From Methanoculleus frigidifontis (lineage in GTDB: Archaea > Halobacteriota > Methanomicrobia > Methanomicrobiales > Methanoculleaceae): a stretch of 64,000 nt of DNA. Positions 19,111-28,532 of this stretch are shown here, in pieces (the stretch's first letter is position 1; every line of letters begins with the position of its first letter). The translations under genes and the position numbers were made by a program. The DNA is taken from positions 142,361-206,360 of the forward strand of contig NZ_VCYH01000006.1 in the NCBI RefSeq assembly GCF_030464345.1, written 5' to 3'. The notes under the pieces are model-generated. The model was not told where the DNA came from and ran no database searches. It saw only the letters and a list, made by a program, of their open reading frames with translations.

Positions 19111-19911
19111 TTAATATTTCTGGTAGAGCTTGCCGTAAATGACCTCGCCCTTTCGTTTGCGGTGCCGCTCGCCGATATCACCCTCGTAGAGGGCGAACCT
19201 GGCCGAGATGCCGTCGACCTCGAGGTCGACGTCCTTGCGGTAGATGAACCCGGGCATCATGACCTCGATATCACCGAAGACGATGATCTCGCCCTCGACC
19301 ATCTGGCCGCCGACCCTGCTCTTTGCATTGCCCTTGACGACGATCTTGCCGCCCTCGGCATGGGTGGCCACGTGGACGTCGACGTCGCCGCCGATGACGA
19401 TCTCGCCGCCGTTCATGAAGGTGCCGATATCGCTGCCGGCGTTGCCCTTGACGGTGATCTTTCCGCCCTGCATGCCACGCCAGTCGCCGCGGTAGGCGGC
19501 GCCGAGGTAGTTGCCTGCGTCGCCGTCGATGACGATCTCGCCGCCCTTCATACCGGTGCCGGCAAAGGCATCGACATTGCCCTTGACGGTGATCTTTCCG
19601 CCCTGCATCCAGGCGCCGACATACATGTCGGGGTTTCCGTTGACGACGATCTCGCCGCCGGTCATCTTCATGCCGATGTACTTAACCTTCGAGACGTCGC
19701 CGTTGACGATGATCCTGGTCTCGGTCGCGGTGGCACCGCCCTTGCCGGAGATCTCGAAGTGGTCGCCGAGCGTCGTCTGCGTGTTGCCCTCGTATGCGTG
19801 CAGAGCAGCGATATTTTCGGCGCTCTTGCCTGCAAAGGCATCGGGGCTGATGTTGTCAGCCTCGAGGTAGAGTGAGGGCTGGTTTTTTATGGTGAGTGTA
19901 ACAGTCTCCAT
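19111..19911 (-). CDS. fwdC: Formylmethanofuran dehydrogenase subunit C
   Basis: A 266-residue subunit with at least seven glycine-rich beta-helix turns of the form GGxIxVxGNxxxxxGxxMxGGEIVIxGDA, the fold shared with the C-terminal domain of glutamate synthase. It serves as a structural scaffold for the FwdABD core. GAGGTG lies 8 bases before the ATG. It is the last gene of the cluster. Whether the enzyme is the tungsten (Fwd) or molybdenum (Fmd) form cannot be told from sequence; fwd is used throughout. Confidence 0.95.
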   Translation of the reverse strand: METVTLTIKNQPSLYLEADNISPDAFAGKSAENIAALHAYEGNTQTTLGDHFEISGKGGATATETRIIVNGDVSKVKYIGMKMTGGEIVVNGNPDMYVGAWMQGGKITVKGNVDAFAGTGMKGGEIVIDGDAGNYLGAAYRGDWRGMQGGKITVKGNAGSDIGTFMNGGEIVIGGDVDVHVATHAEGGKIVVKGNAKSRVGGQMVEGEIIVFGDIEVMMPGFIYRKDVDLEVDGISARFALYEGDIGERHRKRKGEVIYGKLYQKY

Positions 19912-19923
19912 TGTCTTTGCACC

Positions 19924-21633
19924 TCACTGTGTTGCATCTACCTCGATGACGTACGGGTTCGGCACGTAGTGGTGGCCTGCAACCTCGTAGTTGTTCTGCG
20001 TGACGGTGTAGTAGCGGAGGAACTTCTCTTTCACATCGCGCATGACCTGGGGGTTTTCGTTGACTCTGGCGTTCACCCAGAGGGTGCGCTTGTTGCCGTT
20101 GCTGACGATCTCGCCCTCGTTGATGATCTGCATGCCCGTCTTGAAGAGATGGCGTGCATTGCCGAAGGCCTTCTCGATATCGTCGGGCGCGTGCTCCTGC
20201 TCGGGGTTGAAGTCGTAGACTGCGACGTCCGCCTCGAGCCCGGGCTTCAGGCTGCCGTACATGTGTCCGAGACCGAGCGCCTTGGCGGTTCCTGCACGGG
20301 TCATCTGGGCGATCTCGTAGAGCGAGAGTTCGCGGTCGATGCCCATGAGGTGCGTGGCGTCGATGACCTTCTCACTGTGCTTGAAGCCGTTCAGCATCTC
20401 CTCACGCGACTGCTGGCTCATCAGCCACTTTATGACACGCGGGTAGCGGATGAACGGTCCGGCGTTCGGATGATCGGTCGTGATGAAGACGCGCATCGGG
20501 TCCTTTGCGAGGAGTCCGAGCTCGAGACCGATAGCCCACTGGATGGCGCAGACCTTGATCGTGGGGCTGTAGACGTACGGAACGACACCGGATCCGGTCT
20601 CGAGCTCCACATCGGTGTTCGCCCACTTGAGATGGTTGAGCTCGGTCAGGTGGTGCTCGAACGGCCCGTCCGCGGTCATCGTCGTCGTCTCGTCCAGGGT
20701 GACCTGGCCGATGTCGATGGTGATGTTGTCGTGGCTGTTCACGTAGTCCATGATCTCGGGCGACTTGGACTCGAAGTTGCCCCAGTTGTCGCCGCCGTAG
20801 GAGTGGAACTGGACGTGCGTGTGGTGCATCACCTGGTCGCGGCCCCACCCGCCGCGGGGCTTGATCCCCTCGGAGAGCTTGAAGGTGTCCAGGGTGGTCG
20901 TGTAGTTGCCCGGATTTCCGAGGTTGTTTGCGTGAACGTGCATCGAGTGCGGCAGGCCGAGGTACTCATTCGCCTCGATCAGGCCCTTCACGATCTGTGC
21001 AGGGGTGATGTCGAAGAAGGGCACCGGGTCGTGAATGTTCTCGCAGTTCAGACCCCAGCCCCATGCCTCGGTGCCGCCGGGGTTGACGACCTTGACGGCG
21101 TATCCCTTGGTTGCCCGGAGCAGCCAGGCGATGTAGGATGCCGTGTTCTCGATCTCGTTGTTCTTCAGGTACTCGAGCACGAACCAGTTGTTCCCGAAGA
21201 CCGGGAAGGCTGCCTGATCGATGATCGGGGTGTCCCGGATCTCCTCGTGGGTGTGGCGTGCATAGAGCGGCGGCATGGCCGCTTCCATGACAGTCGTGTA
21301 GCCCATCCGAGCGTAGTCGTAGCCGGTCTTGAAGGTGGTCGGAACCGAGAATCCGCCCTGCATCCGCTCGACACCCCTGCGCGGGGTGCAGTTGAAGAGC
21401 TTGTCTTCGGGCCGGAAGTTTCTGCCGGTGTTGACCTTCGGGCCGGCCACGTGGGCGTGGATGTCGACGGCTCCGGCCATGACGGTCATGCCGGTAGCGT
21501 CGATCGTCTTCGGGTTTGCGAGCTGTGTCGTCTCGACGAACTTGCCGTCTTTGATGGCGACGTCCGTCTTGTCCCCGTTGATGCCGAGAACCGGATCGAA
21601 GACGAAACCATTCTTGATGATATACTCTGCCAT
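19924..21633 (-). CDS. fwdA: Formylmethanofuran dehydrogenase subunit A (amidohydrolase)
   Basis: A 569-residue subunit that condenses formate, made by FwdB, with methanofuran. It is a dihydroorotase-like amidohydrolase: the HxH metal site appears as DIHAHVAGPKVNTGRNFRPED (about 59-79), the metal-bridging lysine is likely in GYAVKVVNPGG, and the catalytic Asp in ITTDHPNAGPF. An AIKDGKFV/MAGAVDIHAHV start is typical of the superfamily. GGGAGTGA lies upstream of the ATG. It follows fwdB by 3 bases. Confidence 0.97.
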   Translation of the reverse strand: MAEYIIKNGFVFDPVLGINGDKTDVAIKDGKFVETTQLANPKTIDATGMTVMAGAVDIHAHVAGPKVNTGRNFRPEDKLFNCTPRRGVERMQGGFSVPTTFKTGYDYARMGYTTVMEAAMPPLYARHTHEEIRDTPIIDQAAFPVFGNNWFVLEYLKNNEIENTASYIAWLLRATKGYAVKVVNPGGTEAWGWGLNCENIHDPVPFFDITPAQIVKGLIEANEYLGLPHSMHVHANNLGNPGNYTTTLDTFKLSEGIKPRGGWGRDQVMHHTHVQFHSYGGDNWGNFESKSPEIMDYVNSHDNITIDIGQVTLDETTTMTADGPFEHHLTELNHLKWANTDVELETGSGVVPYVYSPTIKVCAIQWAIGLELGLLAKDPMRVFITTDHPNAGPFIRYPRVIKWLMSQQSREEMLNGFKHSEKVIDATHLMGIDRELSLYEIAQMTRAGTAKALGLGHMYGSLKPGLEADVAVYDFNPEQEHAPDDIEKAFGNARHLFKTGMQIINEGEIVSNGNKRTLWVNARVNENPQVMRDVKEKFLRYYTVTQNNYEVAGHHYVPNPYVIEVDATQ

Positions 21634-21636
21634 CGT

Positions 21637-22950
21637 TCACTCCCCCTTGATCTCTTTGATCCGTACGAGAACCTTCTCGAGGAACTCCTCATCGGTCATC
21701 ATGCCTTCGGGGGCCTCGACGACCTTGCGGGTCTCGATCGGAACGTTATCCATACGATACGCACAGCCGCCGATCTCGACGCCGACGAAGGCGACCGGGA
21801 CGTGCAACTTGCAGACTGCCGTGGTGGGCGTCTGGTGCGGGTCGATGCAGACCGACGGCAGCTCCGAGATCTTCTTCACCGAGCTGAACGGGAAGTGTGC
21901 ACCCGGGTCGCTGCCGAGGACGAAGACGGAGTCTACCTCGCCCCTGCGCAAGAGGTCGTTCGATGTCGTCTCGCCGGGGTTGTAGCGTGCAAACCCGCGG
22001 GAGAGATCGACCGCGAAGGGGAAGCCGAACTGCCAGCCCCAGACCGCGCCGGAGCCGGTCACGTTGTAGTGGCCGCGCATCGGCATGATGGCAGCTTTCG
22101 TGTACTCGTTTAAGTCACGGGTGACCGCGATTGCTTCATCGATGTTGTGGTTCTTCCCGAGTGACTGGGTGACACCCATACCGAAGAAGATGATCACAAA
22201 GCGGCCGCTCTTGAGAACTTCGGCGGCCTCGTAGATCTGCTCCTTCGGGATACCTGCCACGACATCGGGCAGCGGAAGGCCTTTGAAGGCGACACGGAGC
22301 GCGTCGAGGAGCTCGTAATCGCGCCCCTGCTCGATCTGCAGGTGGACATCGGCGACGTTCGCCGTGTCGGTCTTCCGCGGGTCGATGACGATTACCTTCC
22401 GACCCTTGTGGCCCTTCCCGGTGAAGAATCCGCGGGGGAAGATCGAGTAGCGGGACATGTGCCGCGGGTGGGCGTGGGCCGGGTTGCAGCCCCAGAAGAC
22501 AACGCGGTCGGCACGGTTCTTGACCTCACCGAGCGTGCAGTGCGGGATACCGATATCCTGCACGGCGATCAGGCTGGTGCCGTGGCAGACGGTTGCGGTG
22601 TTGTCCATGACAGCACCGGTGATCTCGCCGATCTCGGAACCGACGCCCTGTGCTTCGCAGTTCGTGGAACTCCACCCGTACATGAGTGGTTTTGTCGACG
22701 AAGCGAGCATCTGTGCGGTGTACTCGATTGCCTCGTCGTAGGTGACGTCCTTCCAGGAGCCGTCTTCCTGCTGCAGGCGCGGCCGGGTCAGCCGGTCCTC
22801 TGCCTGGGAGTGGAGGAACTTCTCGGCGCCGATGGCGCAGGCGTTGTAAACTTCGAGAAGCTGCTTGCCGTCGTCGCTGACGACAACCTCAAGGTCGTCG
22901 CAGAGCGTTCCGCAGAAGGGGCAGACGACATCGGTAACAGTCTTTGTCAT
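21637..22950 (-). CDS. fwdB: Formylmethanofuran dehydrogenase subunit B (molybdopterin/tungstopterin)
   Basis: A 437-residue catalytic subunit reducing CO2 to formate. The N-terminal cysteines CPFCGTLC (10-17) with C38 bind a [4Fe-4S] cluster. The metal ligand lies in YGWSSTNCEAQ and is cysteine (C98), not selenocysteine. Pterin-binding stretches WGCNPAHAHPRHMSR and GSDPGAHFP are intact. Its start overlaps the fwdD stop by four bases. Normal length (about 430). Confidence 0.97.
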   Translation of the reverse strand: MTKTVTDVVCPFCGTLCDDLEVVVSDDGKQLLEVYNACAIGAEKFLHSQAEDRLTRPRLQQEDGSWKDVTYDEAIEYTAQMLASSTKPLMYGWSSTNCEAQGVGSEIGEITGAVMDNTATVCHGTSLIAVQDIGIPHCTLGEVKNRADRVVFWGCNPAHAHPRHMSRYSIFPRGFFTGKGHKGRKVIVIDPRKTDTANVADVHLQIEQGRDYELLDALRVAFKGLPLPDVVAGIPKEQIYEAAEVLKSGRFVIIFFGMGVTQSLGKNHNIDEAIAVTRDLNEYTKAAIMPMRGHYNVTGSGAVWGWQFGFPFAVDLSRGFARYNPGETTSNDLLRRGEVDSVFVLGSDPGAHFPFSSVKKISELPSVCIDPHQTPTTAVCKLHVPVAFVGVEIGGCAYRMDNVPIETRKVVEAPEGMMTDEEFLEKVLVRIKEIKGE

Positions 22951-23357
22951 ACTACTTCACCCCTGCATGCTTTCCGCACGAGATCGAGCGAGTCCAGAAC
23001 CTGTCCGTTCTTTGCAATCTCGACCTCGACGGGCGTGCCCTTGAAGGTCGGCATACCGGTTGAATAGGTGTTCGGGTTGATCACCATGTTGGCCCACGGG
23101 CCCATGGGGATATAGGCAACCCCCGGGTGCGGCCCCTGGGTTGCCTCGACTGCCTTGACGATAACACTGCCGTACTCGCTGGTGACGCGGACGTTGGTGT
23201 TCCGGTACGTACCCAGCCGCTTGAATTCGGCAGGGTCAAGTTCGATGATACCGCAGGCAGCGGTATAGGCGGGTTTTTCTTTCCCGCCTTCCATCGAGAC
23301 GCCCTGCTGAATCGAACGACCCGTGATCAGATTTACTTTGATTGCCAATTTTTTCAT
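22947..23357 (-). CDS. fwdD: Formylmethanofuran dehydrogenase subunit D
   Basis: A 136-residue subunit with the molybdopterin dinucleotide-binding beta-barrel fold that completes the FwdB active site: INLITGRS near the start (VNLITGRSIQQG), ASEYG-type loop (VTSEYGSVIVKA) and GVAYIPMGPWANMVINPNTYSTGMPTFKGTPVEV near the end. It begins the fwdDBAC half of the cluster after a 38-base A/T-rich gap behind mvhD. Confidence 0.95.
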   Translation of the reverse strand: MKKLAIKVNLITGRSIQQGVSMEGGKEKPAYTAACGIIELDPAEFKRLGTYRNTNVRVTSEYGSVIVKAVEATQGPHPGVAYIPMGPWANMVINPNTYSTGMPTFKGTPVEVEIAKNGQVLDSLDLVRKACRGEVV

Positions 23358-23395
23358 CCCCTGTTTAATATATTGGTGAGATTATATTGATATAT
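23358..23395 (-). promoter_or_regulatory. A/T-rich spacer, possible internal promoter for fwdDBAC
   Basis: The only sizeable gap inside the ten-gene cluster. Read on the minus strand it contains GTAAATATATC and AATATATTAAAC, both TATA-like, which could allow the fwd half to be transcribed separately from the hdr half. Confidence 0.35.
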
Positions 23396-23821
23396 TTACT
23401 TGGCAAACTCTTTGATCGGGCTCGGGCCGAGGTCTTTAACCGTCTTGATGACGTCCGTCATGACCGTTCCCCACTTTGCACCCTCGGATGCGGAGACGAA
23501 GGTCATGCGGAGACGCTTGTCGTCAATACCGAGGTTCTTGAGCACGCTCTTTAAGAGGAACATCCTCTTGGCGCACTTGTAGTTGCCCTCGAGATAGTGG
23601 CAGTCACCGAAGTGACACCCGGAGACGAGAACCCCGTCTGCTCCATCCTGGAATGCCTTCAGGATGAAGAGGGGGTCAACACGTCCGGTGCACATGACAC
23701 GGATGGCGCGGACATCGGGCGGGTACTGAATACGGGCGCCGCCGGCAAGGTCTGCCCCTGCGTACGAACACCAGTTGCAGATGATTGCGATGATCTTCGG
23801 TTTCCAGTTCTCTTCTGCCAT
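23396..23821 (-). CDS. mvhD: F420-non-reducing hydrogenase iron-sulfur subunit D (MvhD)
   Basis: A 141-residue [2Fe-2S] protein that passes electrons from hydrogenase or formate dehydrogenase to HdrA. Conserved cysteines are in ICNWCSYAGADLAGG, RVMCTGRVD and GCHFGDCHYLEGN. Length is normal. It directly follows hdrA. No mvhG or mvhA is found here, so its electron-donating partner must be encoded elsewhere or be a formate dehydrogenase or F420 hydrogenase, as is known for other methanogens. Confidence 0.94.
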   Translation of the reverse strand: MAEENWKPKIIAIICNWCSYAGADLAGGARIQYPPDVRAIRVMCTGRVDPLFILKAFQDGADGVLVSGCHFGDCHYLEGNYKCAKRMFLLKSVLKNLGIDDKRLRMTFVSASEGAKWGTVMTDVIKTVKDLGPSPIKEFAK

Positions 23822-25846
23822 TTACTGTTCACCTCCAAGGAGGAATGCATCAATCTGTGCAACGATCTGCGGGGTCGCGAAGTGCTGCATCCAGATTGCG
23901 CCGCCGGGGCAGAATCCGCCGCAGGTACCGCAGCCCTTACACTTTGCTTCCGTGACCTGCATGACCGTCCTGCCGTCCTTCTCGACGAGTGCGAGTGCGG
24001 AGTAGGGGCACTGGGGTACGCAGAGACCACAGCCTGCACACTTCTCCTCAATACACTGGGCGAAGTAGGGCTCAAGCTCGACCTCTCCCTTGTGGATCGG
24101 GATGGATGCTGCGGACGCGGCACCTTCGGCCTGTGCGACCGTGTCGGGAATGTCCTTTGGTCCCTGGCAGACACCTGCGAGGTAGACACCGGCAGTCGTG
24201 GTTCCGCACGGGTTCAGCTTCGGGTGCGCCTCAAGGAGCCAGCCGTCCTGCGAGCAGGAAACACCGAAGAGTCTCCGGGTCTTCTCAGTCTCGGCGGTGG
24301 GCTGGATGGCTGCGGCGAGCACGACCATGTCGACCTCGAGGTCAACCGGCCGCCCGAGGAGCGTGTCCTCAGCGTGGACGTAGAGGTTCTTGGTCTCGGG
24401 GTCTTCGGTGATGTTTGCGACCCTGCCGCGGATGAACTTCGCGCCCTCGTCCTGGATACGGTAGTAGAACTCCTCGTACATCTTGCCGAAGGACCTGATG
24501 TCCATGTAGAAGATATACGGGATTGCGCCGGGCATCTTCTCGATGATCTGGTGGGCGTGCTTCAGGGAGTACATACAGCAGAACCGCGAGCAGTACGGCT
24601 TGCCGATGCCGGTGGTGTCACGCGACCCTGCACAGAGCACGAAGGCGACCTTCTTCGGCTTATCGCCGTCGCTCGGCCGGATCAGCTTGCCGCCGGTCGG
24701 GCCGGACGCACAGATCAGCCGCTCGAACTCGAGGGACGTGATGACGTTGTCGAAGTTCTTGTACCCCCACTCGAACTTCTTCTCGATGGGGAAGATCTCG
24801 TACCCGGTTGCAAGGACGACGGTTCCGACCTTGACGGTCATGAGCTCGTCTTCCATCTCGAGGTCGATTGCCTTCTTATCGCCGCATGCCTCAACACAGA
24901 GGCCGCACTTGACACAGGAGTCGAAGTCGACGGTGTAGATCAGGGGGACGACCTGCGGGTGGTAGACGTAGATTGCCTTCCTCGGAGCCATGCCGAGCTC
25001 GAAGGGGTTCGGCTTGATGACGGGGCAGACTGCGACACAGTCACCGCAGCCGGTACATCCGCCGCCGACGATGCCCTTTGCCTCGGCCTCGTCGGGGGTG
25101 ATGACACCGCGGGCCTTCTTTCTGAGGGTGACGTCGAAGTTGCCGATGTATCCGGCCACTTCCTCGACCTCGGTGTAGGTGAGGAGCTCGATGTTCTCGT
25201 TCCTGAAGACGTCCACCATCTTCGGGGTCAGGATACACTGCGAGCAGTCCAGCGTCGGGAACGTCTTGTCGAGCTGGGACATCCGTCCGCCGATCGTCGG
25301 GGTCTTCTCGACGAGGTAGGTCTTGATGCCTGCGTCGGCAAGGTCGAGTGCTGCCTGCATGCCGCCGACACCACCGCCGACGACCATGGCCGTCTTCTCG
25401 ACGGGCACGCTCTTCGGGTAGAGGTCCTCGAGCTTGGAGGCCTTTGCGACGGCAATCCTGACGGCGTCCTTTGCCTTCTCCGTTGCCTCTTCGGGCTGGT
25501 GCATGTGCACCCAGGAGTTCTGCTCACGGATGTTTGCCATCTCGAACCGGAAGGGGTTTAAGCCGCCCGCCTTGGTTGCATTTCTGAAGGTGGGTTCGTG
25601 GAGACGCGGGGAACACGCCGCAACGACGATGCCGGTCAGGTTGTGCTCTTTGATGGCGTCGGCGATCTTTCCCTGTCCGGGTGTCGAGCACATGTACTGG
25701 TACTCATCGGAGACGGCAACATTCGGGAGCGTCTTGGCGTAATCCATGACGTCCTGAATGTTGACGGAACCTGCAATATTGGTGCCGCAGTGGCACACAA
25801 AAACGCCAATTCTCGGCTGTTCTTCCTTCTTGTTTACTTCTGCCAT
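23822..25846 (-). CDS. hdrA: Heterodisulfide reductase subunit A (flavoprotein)
   Basis: A 674-residue electron-bifurcating flavoprotein. Order: an N-terminal domain with CHCGTNIAG, an FAD-binding GGGVGGMQAALDLADAG (about 155-172), the conserved DCSQCILTPKM, an inserted ferredoxin (CTGCGDCVAVCP and CVKCGLCVEAC, about 225-300), a second flavin segment, and a C-terminal ferredoxin (CAGCGLCVPQCP and CKGCGTCGGFCP, about 605-655). It splits electrons between ferredoxin and CoM-S-S-CoB through HdrBC. ATG 25846 was preferred to GTG 25855 because GAGGTG lies 6 bases upstream of it and overlaps the GTG. Confidence 0.97.
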   Translation of the reverse strand: MAEVNKKEEQPRIGVFVCHCGTNIAGSVNIQDVMDYAKTLPNVAVSDEYQYMCSTPGQGKIADAIKEHNLTGIVVAACSPRLHEPTFRNATKAGGLNPFRFEMANIREQNSWVHMHQPEEATEKAKDAVRIAVAKASKLEDLYPKSVPVEKTAMVVGGGVGGMQAALDLADAGIKTYLVEKTPTIGGRMSQLDKTFPTLDCSQCILTPKMVDVFRNENIELLTYTEVEEVAGYIGNFDVTLRKKARGVITPDEAEAKGIVGGGCTGCGDCVAVCPVIKPNPFELGMAPRKAIYVYHPQVVPLIYTVDFDSCVKCGLCVEACGDKKAIDLEMEDELMTVKVGTVVLATGYEIFPIEKKFEWGYKNFDNVITSLEFERLICASGPTGGKLIRPSDGDKPKKVAFVLCAGSRDTTGIGKPYCSRFCCMYSLKHAHQIIEKMPGAIPYIFYMDIRSFGKMYEEFYYRIQDEGAKFIRGRVANITEDPETKNLYVHAEDTLLGRPVDLEVDMVVLAAAIQPTAETEKTRRLFGVSCSQDGWLLEAHPKLNPCGTTTAGVYLAGVCQGPKDIPDTVAQAEGAASAASIPIHKGEVELEPYFAQCIEEKCAGCGLCVPQCPYSALALVEKDGRTVMQVTEAKCKGCGTCGGFCPGGAIWMQHFATPQIVAQIDAFLLGGEQ

Positions 25847-25856
25847 GTTTTGCACC

Positions 25857-26762
25857 TCACAGGATCTTCTTCAGGAACGGCTCAACGTCGACAGCGTGGA
25901 GGTCGAGAGCAAGTTCGTCCGGGTTCATGCCCTGTGCCAATCCGAGGAGCTCGTTGTAGTGCAGTACCGGGAGGCCGTATGTGCTGCCGAACTTCTCCTG
26001 GATCTCAATCTGGCCTCTGTCATACTGGAGCTGGCAGAACGGACAGACCTCGGTCAGTGCGTCGGCACCGACTTCCTGCAGGTTGATCATCTTCTCGTTC
26101 GTGATATCGAGCGCATGGGCAAGGTCGTATCCACGGACACCGCCGCCTGCACCGCAGCACTGCATCTTGTTGCGGTACTGGACGGGCTCGGCGCCGAGTG
26201 CAGCGACCAGTTCCTCGATCCACATCGGGTTTTCGGTGTTGCCGAAGTGCCGCTCCTTCTTGGGCTTCATCAGGTGGCAGCCGTAGTGGACGGCAATCTT
26301 CGCACCGGTGAGGGGGCGCGTGACGCTGTCGGCGAGCTTCTTGATACCGACGATCTCGGGGTCGTAGTAGAGCTCGGCAAGGTGCCAGACATCGACGGTT
26401 CCCTTGAACTCCATGTCGATCTCCTTGAGCACCTCGTTGACGCCGTCACGGAGCTCGTCGTTGTGTTTCAGTTTGTGGTTGACCTCGTAGATTGACTTGT
26501 AGCAGCCGTTGCAGATCAGGGCGATGTCCATATTCATCTGCTCGGCGAGGACGACGTTCCGGGCTGCCATCGCATACCAGATGTTCAGGTCGATAGAACC
26601 GAACGCACCGGGGGCAGGGCAGCAGCTCGCTCCCTTCAGGGGTAAGAGCTCGATCCCGACTTTTTTGCTGGTCTTGATGGCCGCCGCCTCGATGCCAGGG
26701 TACCGGTTCGGGGCAATGCATCCCAGGAAAAATGCATATTGACGCATGTTGTTTCCGCTCAT
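25857..26762 (-). CDS. hdrB: Heterodisulfide reductase subunit B
   Basis: A 301-residue subunit holding the two non-cubane [4Fe-4S] clusters that reduce CoM-S-S-CoB. Two CCG-domain cysteine sets are visible: FLGCIAPNRYPG with SCCPAPGAF and CNGCYKS, then HYGCHLMKP with MQCCGAGGG and CPFCQLQYD. The start at 26762 is four bases after the hdrC stop region and shares its GGTGAG site; ATG 26747 is possible. Confidence 0.96.
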   Translation of the reverse strand: MSGNNMRQYAFFLGCIAPNRYPGIEAAAIKTSKKVGIELLPLKGASCCPAPGAFGSIDLNIWYAMAARNVVLAEQMNMDIALICNGCYKSIYEVNHKLKHNDELRDGVNEVLKEIDMEFKGTVDVWHLAELYYDPEIVGIKKLADSVTRPLTGAKIAVHYGCHLMKPKKERHFGNTENPMWIEELVAALGAEPVQYRNKMQCCGAGGGVRGYDLAHALDITNEKMINLQEVGADALTEVCPFCQLQYDRGQIEIQEKFGSTYGLPVLHYNELLGLAQGMNPDELALDLHAVDVEPFLKKIL

Positions 26763-26765
26763 TCT

Positions 26766-27347
26766 TTACTCACCCTGTGCCACTAATCTGTCTGCTTTCG
26801 CTTTCAGCTCGTAGTGATCGATGATCTTCTGGATGCCGGGGATGTACTCGGGGTACTTGTGCGTGGTCTCAGGCTCTGCCTCAAGGCCGAGTTTCACGCG
26901 GGCTGCCCGGTTGACGTCGTTATTGGGGACGCCATGTCCGGACTTATAGATGAGCTGGACGGTCTGGAGGAAGTTGCGCGGAACGATGTCGCGCTTGGCT
27001 GCCAGATTCCTCATTGCCATGATGACATCCGTTGGTGCGATGTCGCGGGGGCAGCGGTCCGTGCAGCTGTAGCAGGTAGTGCAGAGCCAGAGGTCCGGGT
27101 CGGTGAGCGCTTCCTCTTCGAGCCCGAGGACGGCCTTGCGCATAAACAGCCGGATCCGGTAGGAACTCCGGGGTGCCGACGGGCACGAACCGGTGCAGGT
27201 ACCGCACTGGTAGCACATGTGGGCGATCGTCTGCCCGATCTTCTCGACTTCCTTGAGGAAATCAGGGTTGCTGTCGGTCGCGTAGTACTTCCGATCCTTC
27301 AGTTTCTCTTCCAGTTTTGGGTCTTGGTAATTCTTCGATCTTGCCAT
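26766..27347 (-). CDS. hdrC: Heterodisulfide reductase subunit C
   Basis: A 193-residue iron-sulfur subunit linking HdrA to HdrB. Two [4Fe-4S] motifs are CYQCGTCTGSCP and CTTCYSCTDRCP (about 40-100), followed by the conserved MRNLAAKRDIVPRNFLQT. GAGGGAT lies before the ATG. It is followed 3 bases later by hdrB. Confidence 0.96.
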   Translation of the reverse strand: MARSKNYQDPKLEEKLKDRKYYATDSNPDFLKEVEKIGQTIAHMCYQCGTCTGSCPSAPRSSYRIRLFMRKAVLGLEEEALTDPDLWLCTTCYSCTDRCPRDIAPTDVIMAMRNLAAKRDIVPRNFLQTVQLIYKSGHGVPNNDVNRAARVKLGLEAEPETTHKYPEYIPGIQKIIDHYELKAKADRLVAQGE

Positions 27348-27356
27348 GACTATCCC

Positions 27357-28517
27357 TCACGCTTCTTCCAGAACTTTGACCTCGCCCTCACCGGATACGG
27401 TCTCTTTGACCTTCGACGTCCTCGGTGTGAGGAGTTTCTCCTTGATGCGCTTGAAGAGATCGGTCTCCTTGCCTTTCATGCGGACACCGGTGCGCCGCAG
27501 GACGATGACATCTTCACCGGGGCAGGCGTTGACGCATGCACCGCAGAGGATACAGTAGTCCTTGTTGACGGCGATGTTCGGCTCGATCTGGCCCTTCATC
27601 TCCTTTGCGGGGGAGGGGCTGGGCAGATAGATTGCATTGCAGGGGCAGACTTCCACGCAGGTGGAGCAGCCGCCGGGGCACTTCTCGGGGTGGAACTCGA
27701 TGTCGCCCTCGAAGATCTTCTCGACCGTGATCGCTTCTTCAGGGCAGGACTCGACACACCAGGTGCAGGTGCAGCAGGTGTCCTGGGCGATATCGACCTT
27801 GCCGGGGAGCTTGTCGCTGACGACCTCGCGCTCGACGGTGATGCAGTCCTCGGGGCAGGCTTCGACACAGATGCCGCAGGCGTCGCACTGCGCCTCGTCC
27901 CACACGACCTCACCCTCGATCTTGCCGCTCTCGGCACTGACGGGCTTGCGTTTTACGTCGATAGCGGGGCAGAGCTCACCGCAGATGCCGCAGATATTGC
28001 ATTTCTCGGTATCGACGTTGAATGTGGTCTTGGTCTCAAGAGCCGCCTGACGGGGTTTGCCTTCCTCGGAGGCACCCTCAAATGCGGGCACATCGCGGAC
28101 GATGGCGTCTCTCGGACAGACTTCCTCACAGGTAGTACACCTGCTGCACTTCTCTTCGTCGATCGCAGTGACCATGTCGTACTGGGGGAACCCTTCCTGT
28201 TCGAGGATCGGAAGCCGCTCCTCGTCATCGATCTTCAGGGTCATCGCGTTGAACGGACACATGATCACGCAGACACCACAGTACGAACACTTCTCAGCGT
28301 CGACATCGACGGGTGCTGCATATTCAACCGCACCGCGCCGTGCTGCGCCGACGGGTCCGAGCGCGATGGCCTCCTCAGGACACGCATCGACACAGATGCC
28401 GCATCCCGTGCATGTCTCGGAGTTCAGGACAAGGTTGTTGACGCTTTTGAGGAGCCGCTGCTCCATAATAACGTTCTGACCTTCCTGTTTCTTCGAGTAT
28501 TTCGGAAACATTGTCAT
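27357..28517 (-). CDS. fwdF: Polyferredoxin of formylmethanofuran dehydrogenase (FwdF)
   Basis: A 386-residue protein with eight cysteine motifs for [4Fe-4S] clusters (for example CTGCGICVDACP, CSYCGVCVIMCP, CNICGICGELCP, CDACGICVEACP, CILCGACVNACP), spread from about residue 36 to 345. This matches FwdF, which wires the FwdB sites together and toward ferredoxin or Hdr. One motif is irregular, CPGGCSTCVEVCP with an extra glycine. An MvhB-type polyferredoxin would be the alternative, but eight motifs beside FwdG favour FwdF. ATG 28517 or 28511 may be the start. Confidence 0.92.
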   Translation of the reverse strand: MTMFPKYSKKQEGQNVIMEQRLLKSVNNLVLNSETCTGCGICVDACPEEAIALGPVGAARRGAVEYAAPVDVDAEKCSYCGVCVIMCPFNAMTLKIDDEERLPILEQEGFPQYDMVTAIDEEKCSRCTTCEEVCPRDAIVRDVPAFEGASEEGKPRQAALETKTTFNVDTEKCNICGICGELCPAIDVKRKPVSAESGKIEGEVVWDEAQCDACGICVEACPEDCITVEREVVSDKLPGKVDIAQDTCCTCTWCVESCPEEAITVEKIFEGDIEFHPEKCPGGCSTCVEVCPCNAIYLPSPSPAKEMKGQIEPNIAVNKDYCILCGACVNACPGEDVIVLRRTGVRMKGKETDLFKRIKEKLLTPRTSKVKETVSGEGEVKVLEEA

Positions 28518-28532
28518 AATCTAGAATCACTC

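Noticed and set aside
19969..22113. Open frame of 714 codons on the plus strand
   Set aside because: Antisense shadow of fwdA and fwdB; no recognisable domain.
21637..22950. Selenocysteine codon in fwdB
   Set aside because: The metal-ligand position in STNCEAQ is a normal cysteine codon and the frame has no internal TGA.
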